Translations under genes and position numbers: made by a program | The notes under the pieces: model-generated | What the model was told of the DNA's origin: nothing | Databases searched by the model: none | The model's input: only the letters and a program-made list of their open reading frames with translations | Shown here: piece after piece, positions 24,795-35,900 of the stretch | Layout of the letters: each line of letters opens with the position of its first letter | Position numbering within the stretch: position 1 is the stretch's first letter | Assembly: GCA_027625915.1 (NCBI GenBank) | Contig: JANTQA010000042.1 | Coordinates: 3,236,001 to 3,300,000 of the forward strand | Reading direction: 5' to 3' | DNA length: 64,000 nt | DNA from: Anaeramoeba flamelloides | Taxonomy: Eukaryota > Metamonada > Anaeramoebidae

Positions 24795-24895
24795 CATTTG
24801 TGAAATCTTTGGATTTTATGCTTAAATTACATTTGAGGAAATTTAAGTAAACGGACAGTTAGAGTGTAATTTACACTTCTTCCATCAATAATAAC
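24795..24895 (+). mobile_element. 3' terminal scrap of the 59-63 kb LINE family
   Basis: GAGGAAATTTAAGTAAA, then a short divergent stretch, then TTAGAGTGTAATTTACACTTC matches the 3' ends at 60225-60285 and 63855-63910. Some weaker similarity lies just before it. Only the last hundred bases of the element are present. Confidence 0.6.
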
Positions 24896-25539
24896 AAAGA
24901 ATATTTTTTCTGAAATGTAAAAAAAAAATGCCACTTTTTTTTTGAAATACTCTATATAATTCGAGTTACCGATTCTTGGAAATTTATAATTTCTAGTTTT
25001 ATTTTGAATTGACTAATTAATGTTATCTACTTTGAATATTTTGTAAATTTGATTAAATATAATTAAAAATTTTCCAAACTTTGATGGGTTTGTTTTAATT
25101 AAAATATTACTTTGAAAAAATCCTTTCAGACAAAGGAATTACAAGAATCGACAGAAATCTCAGAAATTGAGGTTATCATTTTAATTTGTATTAAAGTAAA
25201 ATCAGAATTATTGGTTGTGTGATGATATTTATTTTCTTGATTTAAGATTATTTCTATGTACCAACCCAATGATGAAACTTTTAAATGTAAAATACTATTT
25301 ACCGTTATCAAAGTGTAGGAATTTATGTAATGCAAAAGTAAAATATATTTAAATATAAATATGGCGATTTCAGATCTTCAATATTTAAAAAGTAGGAAAC
25401 TACTTACAAAAAGAATTACCAATTTTGAACCTTTTGCTAGTGTTTTGAGGAATTAAATTAATTCAAAAATTAGATATCTTTTTTAAAATCTCTCTCTTTT
25501 TCTTTTTTTTTTTATTTAATTAAAAAAAAAACCTTGGAA

Positions 25540-25985
25540 CTTTACGGCATTTGGCAACACTGCACGTCACTTTTTGTTAGATTTTAAAAGGTTCAAAGGA
25601 ATAGAGAAAAAACTCTTATTTTTTTCAATCCTTTTGAATTCTAGAAAAGCACGGTTAGGTTTTTTTAAATTTTGTATATCAAAATAAAATTTCTTAAATT
25701 TTCTTTTTATTTCTTAAATTTTAAAAAAGCTCGGTTAGGTTTTCTTGAGTTTTCTGTTTATTTTTAAAATCGATTGATTTTCGTGAGGTTTTTTTGGGTT
25801 TTCTATTTGTTTGGAAAATCATTAGATTTTGGTGAGGTTTTTTTTACTTTTTGAAATAAACCGAAAATTTATTAAAATTTTATGTTTATTTCAAAAAGTA
25901 AAAAAAAACCTAGAACACTTCACAGATAAAACAGAAAACCTCAAGAAAACCTAGGCACTTGACAACACTTCTCTACTTCTTAAAT
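25540..25985 (-). repeat. Modular hairpin array, copy 3, following a LINE 3' end
   Basis: Read on the minus strand it begins GAGAAGTGTTGTCAAGTGCC and continues with at least four hairpins. Between them are CCTCACGAAAATC, CCTAACCGAGC and CCTAACCGTGC hinges. It starts where the frame remnant of the LINE copy at 25986-27480 stops. One stem at about 25640-25735 is built on the AAATTTAAGAAATAAA theme. Confidence 0.6.
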
Positions 25986-27480
25986 TTTTATTTGGGAATT
26001 TTATTAAAGAATCAGAAATATGTTTATTGTCTACAAGGGAATAATTATTTTGAATCCTTTTTTTTTTAATAATATCAAAAATAGTAATAATATTAAAAAA
26101 ATATCATTAATTTTTTTTAATTCAGATCTCCAAATTATACGATTATTTGCAGAGAATGGGCAATTTCACAGAAAATGATCAGAATCTTCAATTATATCTA
26201 AATTATTTATTTTTTTGTTATAATTCACAAAATTATGATTTATTTTTGCTTGTTACATAAGAGTATCTATTGAGGTAATTTGTAAAATTTCTGAGTTTTA
26301 AAATCAAATTGGAGCTCTTCCATTTTAAATATTTTTGCTGCTTATTTATAGTATTATTGATTTGTATAATTTTTAGATATTCTTGAGGAGTGTCATAGAG
26401 TGCCGTAGAGTGCCTAGGTTTTCTTGAGGTTTTCTGTTTTATTTCGAAAATCTATCGATTTTCCAAATAAACAGAAAACTCGAGAAAACCTAACGGCGCT
26501 TTTCCAAAATTTAAAATAATTGAGTAAAATCTTAGATTTTACTCTATTCTTTTGAATTCTGGAAAAGATAACGGCGGTTTTTATTTAATTTAAGAAATAA
26601 ACTGAAAATTTTTGAAATTTTCAGTTTATTTCTTAAATTAAAAAAAACCTAACGACATTTCCAACTTGGAATATTTTCTAAATTTTTAATTCTAAAATTT
26701 TCTAGTACAATTTCTTGTTTTTTAAAATTTTTTGATTTCCAATTAATATTTTCAAATTCATTTTTCTCTAAAAGGGAGAAAGTTAATTAATTCATCTAAA
26801 GTATAGGATTTTTAATTTTTGAATTAATTTAAATCTTCTTTTATATATTGTTATTCTAGCAGAATAATTTTTTTTGCATTTTTTTATAAATAAGCATTGA
26901 TGAATGAAGACTGATTAACAAAAATTGTATTGTTTTTTTTATTAACCCAAGTATCAATATCTTTAAAATCTGTTTTTGTCAAATCAAATATTTCTAATCC
27001 TTCTAATAGCTGAATATGTAAAATAGCTTTTTAAAAAAATTGAATTTTTAATACATTAAAAAAAATTTTTTTGTTGAAAGACATTGATTAGTTTTTTGGA
27101 ATTGGTCTTAACTTTTTCAAGGTTAAATTTTAAATGGGTTTATTTATCTAGCTAAAAAAAATGAACTAAAATTTCTCTTATGGAATTAAAGTTTTTTGTG
27201 TTCTAATCTTATTGGGATTAATTCCAAAACGTGTTATTATTTTATATATTTTTTATAAATTGATAATTTATTTAATCAATTTTCCTTTCATAATTAAAAT
27301 TAGATCATCAGCAAGCATCTGAACATGTATGGTTAGTGATTTATTTTTTTCGAAGTGAAAATGAGAATGAAATCCAAACAATAAAAGGAGATAATTGATC
27401 TCGTTGGAAAACATCTATTCCTTCTTTTGAATAGTATGACAGTAAATATTTTATAAATATTTTCATTTTTTATGAATTTT
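25986..27480 (-). mobile_element. Degenerate non-LTR retrotransposon (LINE), RT and 3' part
   Basis: On the minus strand, reverse-transcriptase blocks appear in order. First ...KYLLSYYSKEGIDVFQRDQL followed by SPF near 27405-27470. Then, in another frame, VQMLADDLILIMKGK, the catalytic ADD motif, near 27290-27325. Then KAILHIQLLEGLEIFDLTKT near 26960-27030. Last comes the zinc-knuckle-like IEDSDHFL.NCPFS near 26150-26180. The order and wording match the better-preserved copies at 62655 and 36130. There are several frame changes and stops, so it is inactive, and it is interrupted by a hairpin array at 26385-26675. Confidence 0.7.
26385..26675 (+). repeat. Modular hairpin array, copy 4 (clearest)
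   Basis: The header is AGTGTCATAGAGTGCCGTAG plus AGTGCC (a decamer repeat). Three different hairpins follow. H1 is about 26416-26490, arms AGGTTTTCTTGAGGTTTTCT and AGAAAACTCGAGAAAACCT. H2 is about 26500-26566, with TTGAGTAAAATC and GATTTTACTC at its tip. H3 is about 26577-26648, arms TTTAATTTAAGAAATAAACT and AGTTTATTTCTTAAATTAAA. The hinges are TAACGGCGC, GATAACGGCGG and CCTAACGACA. It lies inside the minus-strand LINE remnant, in the opposite orientation. Confidence 0.75.
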
Positions 27481-27601
27481 TTAATTGAGAGTTAGACAAG
27501 TGAATGATGTGCTGAGTCAAAACATTTTTATATATCAATTGTCGTTATTTAAATATTTTCATTTTTTTTGTTTGTAATTTTTTTTGAATTCAGTTTTATA
27601 A

Positions 27602-27860
27602 TACTCTTATTTTCCAATTAAAAAATGAAAATTTTTAGTTCACATCCCAAAATATTTTTCTAGTTTTTCAGTTGAAGAAAATCCAAAGATCTTTACAACA
27701 TCATAATAGAAATGATATTTTTAGACAATAAATTAAACTTCCTTCGTTGACTCTAAGACAAAATTTTTTAATATGCTAATTTGATTGTCAAAGTAATAAT
27801 TAATATTCATTTTGGAACTTGAAATAAAAAGTTTCATTTATTAATTGGAAAATAACAGTA
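27602..27860. mobile_element. 259-bp MITE, copy 1
   Basis: The terminal inverted repeats are about 40 bp: left CTCTTATTTTCCAATTAAAA and, reversed from the right, CTGTTATTTTCCAATTAATA. TA flanks each side, as for Tc1/mariner-type insertion. The interior (GAAAATCCAAAGATCTTTAC, TTTTTAGACAATAAATTA) matches 29872-30129 in the same direction. Confidence 0.75.
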
Positions 27861-28244
27861 AATTTAAAAAGGCAATTCTGGTCTCTAGTTGTTTCAAAAA
27901 TCGAAATTGTTTTTTTTGAAACTACTATTTGTTTCAAAATAAATGGAACAAAATTTTCATTCAACTTTCCACAAATAGATTTTACAATAAAGATCATCTA
28001 AAATATCCGATTTTTTAATTCAAAAAAGAAGATTAAATTATTTGTTTGACTATTGAGAATTGGGAACTTTGATATTTTATATTAATTCTTGAGAGGTGTG
28101 TATTTTTTTTTGGAAAGACGATTGAAAATTTTGATCTTTTTATTTTGCAATTAACAGTAAGTCCCAAGAATCTTGAATTCCTGCCTATAATAATTTGAGA
28201 AAAAATCTTGCGAGAGTTTGAAAAATATCTCCTTTTTTTTTTTT

Positions 28245-28778
28245 TTAACCACCAAGAGCCAAAATAAAAACTAAAATATAATAAAAATAAAGGGATTTAA
28301 ATTACCAATTTCATTTTGATGGGAATACCTTGTTGAATCAATATTTGTACAAATTGACGTTGTCTGTTCTTCAGTTTTTTGGTTTTTCTCTTTCAGCTCA
28401 TCAAATTTCCTTGTTAATTCAATAACTTGTTCTTTTTTTTGTTCAACCTTTTCGGAAAGCTCATTGTTACCTAAATTTTCAATATCAACCTTTATTTGTG
28501 AAAGAATTTTTTGATTTTCAATCTCTTCTTGGCTTTTATTGTGTATGAAAGACAAAACTGTTTCGATTTCTTTTTCTAATTTTTCGATTTCTTGGTTTTG
28601 TTGTTCTTCTTCTTCGTTTTCTTTAATTCTGATAAAACTATATGCCCCAATTGTTTTTTCAAATAAGGCAATTTTATTCATCGAAGAGGATCTTTCAATT
28701 GCAAGTAAATCGATTTCTTGGTTTGCTTGTTCTAATTCTTCCAAAATTACAGACTCGTCTTTGGATTATTTTTGTTTT

Positions 28779-28810
<32 letters not shown>

Positions 28811-29507
28811 AATTGTTGTTTATTTTCAAGAAGGAGTAAGAAATTTTTATAAATTTCAAACCTTTGTCGAGCCACAATTCTTCAATTTGTTTTAAAAATT
28901 TCATTTCTTCTTCTTGATCTTTATATTCATTTTCATCTTCATCTTCATCTACTTTGTTTTTTTCTTTTTCACTTTCCTTTGAAATTGTCTCCTCTTCACT
29001 TTCGTCTGGTGTAGATTCATTGCCGTTTTCGTTGCTTGTGTCTGTGCTTTCTTGAGTTAAACTTATATTTGAACTTATAATTTCGAACGATTCTGATCCA
29101 CTCAAATCAGAAATTGGTGTGTCTAAATTTACGAGTAATTTGACTTTTTTACGTTTTACAAACACACACGATTTCCTTTTTCCTTCAAAATATCTTGTTG
29201 AGTCAATGGAGCCATCGTTTTCTCCCACTAACAAAAAGGAATTTATTAAAGTCAAAAATTCGAAAGAACAAAACATTAATAAAAAAATTTTTATTTATTT
29301 ATTGTGGAACAAAGTTAAAAGAAAAAAGTTTTTTTTTGTATCCTTTGTTCAAGAAAACAGAATCCAAAAATTACCTGGTTTTTCAAATTCGATTCCATAC
29401 ATTTCGGCTTTTTCAGATAGCTTTGTTTTCCCAATATATTTTATAAACCCAACATTACCTTGTACTTTTACACGATCACCTATTTTGAATTTGGATTTTT
29501 GAGACAT
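28245..29507 (-). CDS. CAP-Gly domain protein with coiled coil
   Basis: Predicted microtubule or EB1-type C-terminus binder. Four exons in my model: 29375-29507, 28862-29227, 28306-28758 and 28245-28270, 325 residues. The CAP-Gly domain fills about residues 7-75. It starts FKIGDRVKVQGNVGFIKYIG and, across intron 1, reads FEKP|VGENDGSIDSTRYF, the family's GKNDGS-type groove motif, ending in a CVFVKRKKVKLL strand. A Ser/Glu/Asp-rich acidic linker follows (about 85-155), then a long charged coiled coil (about 165-300). Introns are 147, 103 and 35 nt, all GT-AG and phase 1. The 35-nt intron (GTAATTTAAATCC to ATTTTAG) is my inference. Without it the frame ends GNLNPFIFIIF; with it, VFILALGG and TAA. 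ATG at 29507 is the first Met and sits directly before the domain. The first two exons are certain. Confidence 0.85.
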
Positions 29508-29871
29508 GAAAAAAAGAAAAAGAAAAATTGTTTTTCTCTTTCAAATAATAAAAAAATAATCAGAATTGAAAAATTTCTAATTGAATTAACCACTTAATTG
29601 AATTTGTTCATAATTAGAACTTGTTTGGGTTATTGGAGACGATGAACAATTTGACAAAACCCTATTTCCTTCAAATTTTTAAATAATAAGCATTTATTAT
29701 TGTCTTACAATATTTAAAAACTCAAATTTTTCAAATAAGACAAAAAAAGTGTTTTTTAAGGCACAAGTTTCGAGGTGTAATAAAGGATATAATTTTTTGA
29801 GACTACTGTTGAAATACAAGAAACATCTGTGTTATGATTAAAAAATGTTTTTTTTTATAGATTTTGGTTTT

Positions 29872-30129
29872 TACTATTATTTTCCAATTAAAAAACCAAA
29901 ATTTTTAGTTCACTTTTCCTAAATATTTTTCTGGTTAATAAGTTTAAGAAAATCCAAAGATCTTTACAACATCGTTTTGAAAGGATATTTTTAGACAATA
30001 AATTATACTTTCTTAGTGAACTCAAAGACAAAATTTTTACTCTGCTAATTTGATTGTAGGAGCAATAAATAATATTCTTTTTGGAAATTGAACTAAAAAT
30101 TTTCATTTTTATATTGGAAAATAATAGTA
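29872..30129. mobile_element. 258-bp MITE, copy 2
   Basis: The ends are TACTATTATTTTCCAATTAA and, reversed, TACTATTATTTTCCAATATA, followed on both sides by AAAATTTTTAGTTCA. It is the same family and orientation as 27602-27860. The two copies bracket the CAP-Gly gene. Confidence 0.75.
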
Positions 30130-31974
30130 TTTAATAATCTTATGGCTTTTTTTTGGATCTTATATGATATCTTATATTGTTTACCAAAAAGTGCTAGGGA
30201 TCTTTTTAAGCAACTTTCTGTATCTTTAAAAACCAAATTTAAGTTTGCAGATATTGGGAATTCAAATCTGAAAAATTTTCAGCTTATTATCATGTTTTCA
30301 ATAACAAAGTTTGGGTTTAATGTCGATTTCTTAAAATATATACAATGATACAAATATATAAAAAGATAAAAAGATAAAAAAACTTGTTTCACAAATTAGA
30401 ATCTATTTCTTTGCAAGTTTCTTTGTTTAAAAATTAAGGAAAGAAGAGAAGTTATTTTCCCTTTTATTATCCCAATACCAGTTTAAAGGGTAATTATCCA
30501 AAATATATTTAGGGGTCTAAAGTAATGTTGTATACTAGTGTTCGTAGGGGTATTTAGATAAAATTTTGACTGATTTATCTTTTTCAATTCTTCTATTTTT
30601 GGTAGATTTGTTTGTTTCAAATTTTCTTGAAAGATTTTTCGATCGAAAAAAGACCAAAAAAACAATCCAAAACCGAAATTTACATTATATTTCTTTTGAA
30701 AATCTGTTGATCGAAGGCAAATACATAACGGAAAAGGAAAATAATATTTTCAAAGTTCACATTTAAATAGATTTTTCAAAAAAACTCAAATAATACTTTG
30801 CTTTGATTACATAGAACTATATGTTTTTTTTTGGATTTAAATGATAAGTTTCGACTTATCATGTGTTTAAATTTGGTTCTTCATAGAAAGGCACCACATT
30901 AAAAAAAAAAATAATTAATAAATATATTTTTTTAAAAATTATTAAAAATAATTGCATTTTTTCTCAAAAAAATAAATATTTGAGGTTTTTCTTGTTTCGA
31001 TTTTGATTTTTAGAAATTTTCGTCAATACAGTTGCTTTTTGTGTTCATTCCACAATATAAAATTATTTTACTATGTTTTGAAATCATAATTATCTTTTTT
31101 TTTTTAATAGAGTTTTAGTATTTTAAAACCAATTCTTTTTTTTATTCTGTCGAAAGAGATTAAAATTATTTTTGATTGTTTGAAAATTTTTATCAAAGGA
31201 ACTATATCAAGTCGGTAATTAAGATACAAAAAGCAATTATATTGTAATATCTTAATATTCTGTTTTCAAATTATTAAATTTTATGATTCTGAAAATTCCA
31301 AAAATAGAATCATTTTTGGAACTTTGAGTTTTTTAAATATGCTATTATCAAATCTAGTAATGTTTTTTCAACTCACTTATTATCTGTATTCAAAAAAAAA
31401 AAAACTTTATATATATGGTATTACAGAACTTTTTATAAGTTATTATTTGATATTAATTCCAACACAGTTTTTTTGAAACCTAACAATTATTTTATATAAA
31501 AACTGAATATATATTTTTTAAAGATCAAAAGAAAATTTTTATACATTTATTTTTTAATGAATGAAAATGGTGGAACTAACCCATGCTTTTAACTTTTATC
31601 TTTCTTCAGAATTTAACACATTTTCAAAATATTGTCCAGCTTAAGGAATTTATGAAACATAATAATATGAAGAAAACAGTACATAAACAAGAAAGGGTGT
31701 TTTTTTCAATCAATTGTTAAAAATAATTTTCAAGATATAGAAAGATTAAAATTAAATTTATTGACAGAAAAATGAGAAAAAGTACATTTTATCTCACAAA
31801 ATTTTGTAAATATGATGAAATTTTTATTACCAAAAACTTTAATTTTTTGAAAATATTTGCCCTAATTCAAGATCTAAACTCAAAATACAATTTGATACTG
31901 AATCAAATATTATATAAAATAGTGAAGAAAATACCGTACAGGGAAAATATCAGACAAGATTTGTAATTATTAAT
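30130..31974. other. AT-rich spacer, nothing recognised
   Basis: Short frames such as 30142-30348, 30566-30766 and 31772-31966 have no family signature, and their codon content does not differ from the surrounding sequence. No repeat partner was found within the window. Confidence 0.5.
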
Positions 31975-32262
31975 ATTAGGAAAATTGTTGTGTAATTTCT
32001 TTTATTTCAAATCAAATCCTTTTTTTAAGAATCAAACTTTTTGAAATTATAGCTTACCCACTTATTAGAATGATGATTAATGAAATTACACTTGTTCAAA
32101 ACACCATTCAATCAATCAAAAAACCAGAATAAAAATTTTCATTTTCCAAACTCTAGTAAACCTCTATAAAACTCTATTGATTTTTTTTCAAAAAAAGTTG
32201 ATCTACTTAGGCTATCAAGCAATTACTTAAATATTCTCTCAACATCCTACTTTAATGAACTT
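31975..32262 (+). repeat. About 285-bp repeat, inverted partner at 49622-49910
   Basis: Shared ordered blocks are AAATTGTTGNGTAATT, AAATCAAATCCTT, CTTACCCACTTNTTAGAATG, AATTACACTTGTTCAAAACA and the terminal ACTTTNATGAAC. The 49.6-kb copy is in reverse orientation. Non-coding. Confidence 0.6.
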
Positions 32263-32902
32263 TTGGTTTTTTTATTACTAGGTTCATATAATATTGGGTT
32301 ATTTTAAAAAAAGTATTTGATTCAAAATATTTGCAATTAGACATTAATTTTACAATGATTATAATTAAAATCTTGTCACCAATTATTTCCATTTCAGGTA
32401 TTTTTTTCATTGATATATAAAATCTAATCTTCAAATACTCAAGTCTAAAAAAAAAATAAAAACGAAATCAAAATATTTGTAATTAGTTAAAGATTGTAGA
32501 CACCGGTTATTAACAACACTATTGTTTTTGTCTTGTAATTTTTAATACTTCGAGATATAAAATTAAAAATTTCATATATTAGACGTCAACATGTGTTCAG
32601 TAAATATTGGGAAGAACAACAACAAAAAGTAAACAAAAAAAACAGTTTTTATTATTTTCAAAAATAAATAATTAGGAAGAATTGTTGAGGAATAAAAACT
32701 TTAATATTATCAAAAAATATTGAATTGGTGATATAGTCTGTTGAGAGATAATTCAGGGTATTTGAATCTTAGACTTGCTAAAAATTGAAATATTTGTTAT
32801 CATTATATTTTTATATGTTACTATTTTTTATTTTTTCTCGCTTTTTCTTAAAAACCAAATCTTCTTGAATATTTCTTTTTCATAATTTAACACCAATCTC
32901 AA

Positions 32903-35900
32903 ATGAGCCAAGAAATTTCAGTAACTATTAAACATACAAAAAACAGTTTTGATGTTAAAGCCAAAGTTTCGCTGTTAGTGGGCGATTGTAAAAAACTTCT
33001 TTTTGAAAAAACACAAATAGAACCTTCATTGCAAAGACTAGTTTTTTCAGGAAGAGTGCTTATTGATAACAAAACTCTCGATCATTATAGTTTGTTTTGT
33101 TTTTTTCTTTTTTTTGATCGGTTTGCTTTGTTTTTGTGTTGGGTCTGAAACATTTTCTGGTTAACAAAAAATTTCTTTTTTTCTCTTTTCTTTTCTTTTT
33201 TTTTAACCTTTTGGAAAACAGGTTGTTGATAAAAGTGTGATCTACCTCGTTAGTGGAGCCAAAAAAAGTAGTCAAAAAAAAAAAACTAACACTCAAACAA
33301 CTCAAAGAACAACTCAAACAAACCAAAGAAAACACAATACATCACAACAAAATACACGAAGTAGAATGGGTGGAATGGGTAGAATGGGAGGAATGGGTGG
33401 AATGGGCGGAATGGGCGGAATGGGAGGTAAATTACAATTTTTTGAAACAATGATTTTTTAATTATTTTGCTTGTGAAATAAAATACTTGAGCTGATTTCA
33501 TAATTTTCACCTTATTTCAAGCCAAAAAGAATATTCACATTTATAATTCCATCTAACAAAACTTTTAACATCATTTATTAAATTTAAAAACAGGTTTCAA
33601 TACATTATTTAGGTTTTTCAATTAAAGAATTAGAATTTTAGAAAGAAATCAGTCAAAATATACTTTAGTGTTAAAATTAATATCAGGATGGCGAAAAAAA
33701 AATGGAATTTCATTGTTTTTTGATCAATTGAAAATATGAATAAAAACCACACAACACATTCATTGCTTTAAAGACAAATATAACAAATTACCGAATATCC
33801 ATTAACTGTAATTAATAAGTTATTGTTTAAGGGAACAGTAACTCTTATTTTATTTTTTTCCCCAAAGGTAATAGGGTAATTATGTGAACAAAGATACAAT
33901 TAAACTTGATAAACAACCCCTTTTTATCAACTTTGGAGAAATTAAACCCCAATTCAAAATTTTATAACCCACCAAAATTCAATTTTTTGAAACAAAAAAT
34001 CTTATTTAATCAATTCTCAAAAAAATACCAAATTAGAACCATTCAATAATTGAAATGTTAAAAATTGTTCATAAATTACAATACTCACAAAACAAAAAAT
34101 AAATATTTATCAATACTAATAAATTATCATTTTGTTAAAAATTTTGGAGAGAGCATAACAAAAAAAATGCATTGTTAAATTATTTTAAATTCTTTAAGGA
34201 AAATTGATCTCTCAAATGGTTAGAGAAAATCAACTAATTTTATTTGAGTTCTTTTATTTTGAACAACTCAACTTTAAAATTAAAATATCAATTGTTGGAA
34301 AAAATTTTTGATTGACCGAAAGAAGTTAGGTAATTCAAAAAATGAAATGAAAACACAAAACTAAAAGATGAAAAAATTATTTTCCTATTTTACAAAAAAT
34401 TAAAATTATTTCCAATTTGAATGGAATTGGATTATTGTGATTGTTTGGACCATTTTAACCGTGTGGAAAATTTTGAATTTTAGTTTAGTCATCATTTTTC
34501 AAAGAATTCATTTTTTCCAATTAATATTCAGTCAAAAACGATCTGATCCTTATGGTTTGTATTCGAGTTAGAAAAAGAAAAATTTGTAAAACATTTTTAT
34601 TTTGATACAATCCACTTTTAAAGTAATTTTGAGAGTTTATGTGAACAAATAAAATTTGAAATTTGATCTTATTTTAAAAAATACAAGAAAAATAAATCAA
34701 ATATAGAATCCTTGAAGATCAAAAAAAAATTGATGATTTATTTTATTTACAAATATTTATTAAATTTCATGAAATTTAAAAGATTAGCCAATATTCTTTT
34801 TCAAATATTAAGAGTATAAAAAACCAACTGTCTTTATTAAAATCATTTATTTGTGAATATTTTTTTATTTTTTTTATTATTAGAATTATTAATTTTAATT
34901 AGCTTTATTTGTTTGAAAATACTCAAAAAAATTGAGAAATAATAGGAAAATCCTTAGATAAGTTTAATTTTTGTGTTGTTACTAACTCACTGAAGTAATT
35001 AAGATTGAGTGATTAATTATTGATTAAAAATAATCAAATTAAAAAAGTATTTATTTAGATATAAGTTGAATTTTCCAGATTGTTAAAAAGTATTTTGGGG
35101 GAATAATTTTAATTTAATTGTTTGTTTCTTTTTCTCGTATTTATTTGGGAAAAAAAAAACAAAAAATGGATTTGAATTGTTTTTTGAATCAAAGAAATAA
35201 TATATTTTCAAGTTTAAAATAATTATTGTAATTTTTTTGAAAACAAGTTGATTTTTTATACTGTGTTATTCCCAAACTTAGTTATTTTATTTTCAAGTAT
35301 AATTCTATAGACTTTCTTTTGAAAATAATAAGATTTCTTTTCTCATTCCAAAGAAAATAATTTTTATCTAAATCAATTTAGAGAAAATCAAATAATCAAT
35401 AGCACTGGATGGAAAGGCCAAGAATATCTAAAAAATTATTAGCAATAATAGCAATCTAAATAAACAGCCGTGTCACCAAGTGCCATTGAGTGCCTCATTT
35501 TTTTTTTTTTTTCATTTTTGAAATAAAAAGAATATCGAAAGATCTTTGATTTGGCTCAATTCTTTTAAATCCTAGAAAAGCTAACAGTGATTTTTTTAAA
35601 TTTTTGTTTTGATAGAAAATCAATTGATTTTCAAAACAAAAGAAAAACTCAAAAAAACCTAACAAAAATCTATTGATTTTCCAAATAAACAAAAAACTCA
35701 AGAAAACTTAATGACGCTTTTTTTTTATTTCTAAAATTAAAAAAAAGCTAATGGTAAGTGCCGTCGAATGCCGTCGAGTGCCGTCGAGTGCCATAAAGTG
35801 CCTATGTTTTTTTTTTAATTGTAGAAATAAAAAGAAAATTTCAAAAATTTTTCTTTTGATTTCTTAAATGAAAAAAAAACCTAATGGCGATTTTCAAAAA

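Noticed and set aside
24601-24825. 74-codon hydrophobic frame
   Set aside because: The poly-Phe/Leu comes from T runs and the frame overlaps a LINE 3' end.
35757-35807. CRISPR-like array
   Set aside because: The decamers are tandem without spacers, the genome is eukaryotic and no cas gene is present.
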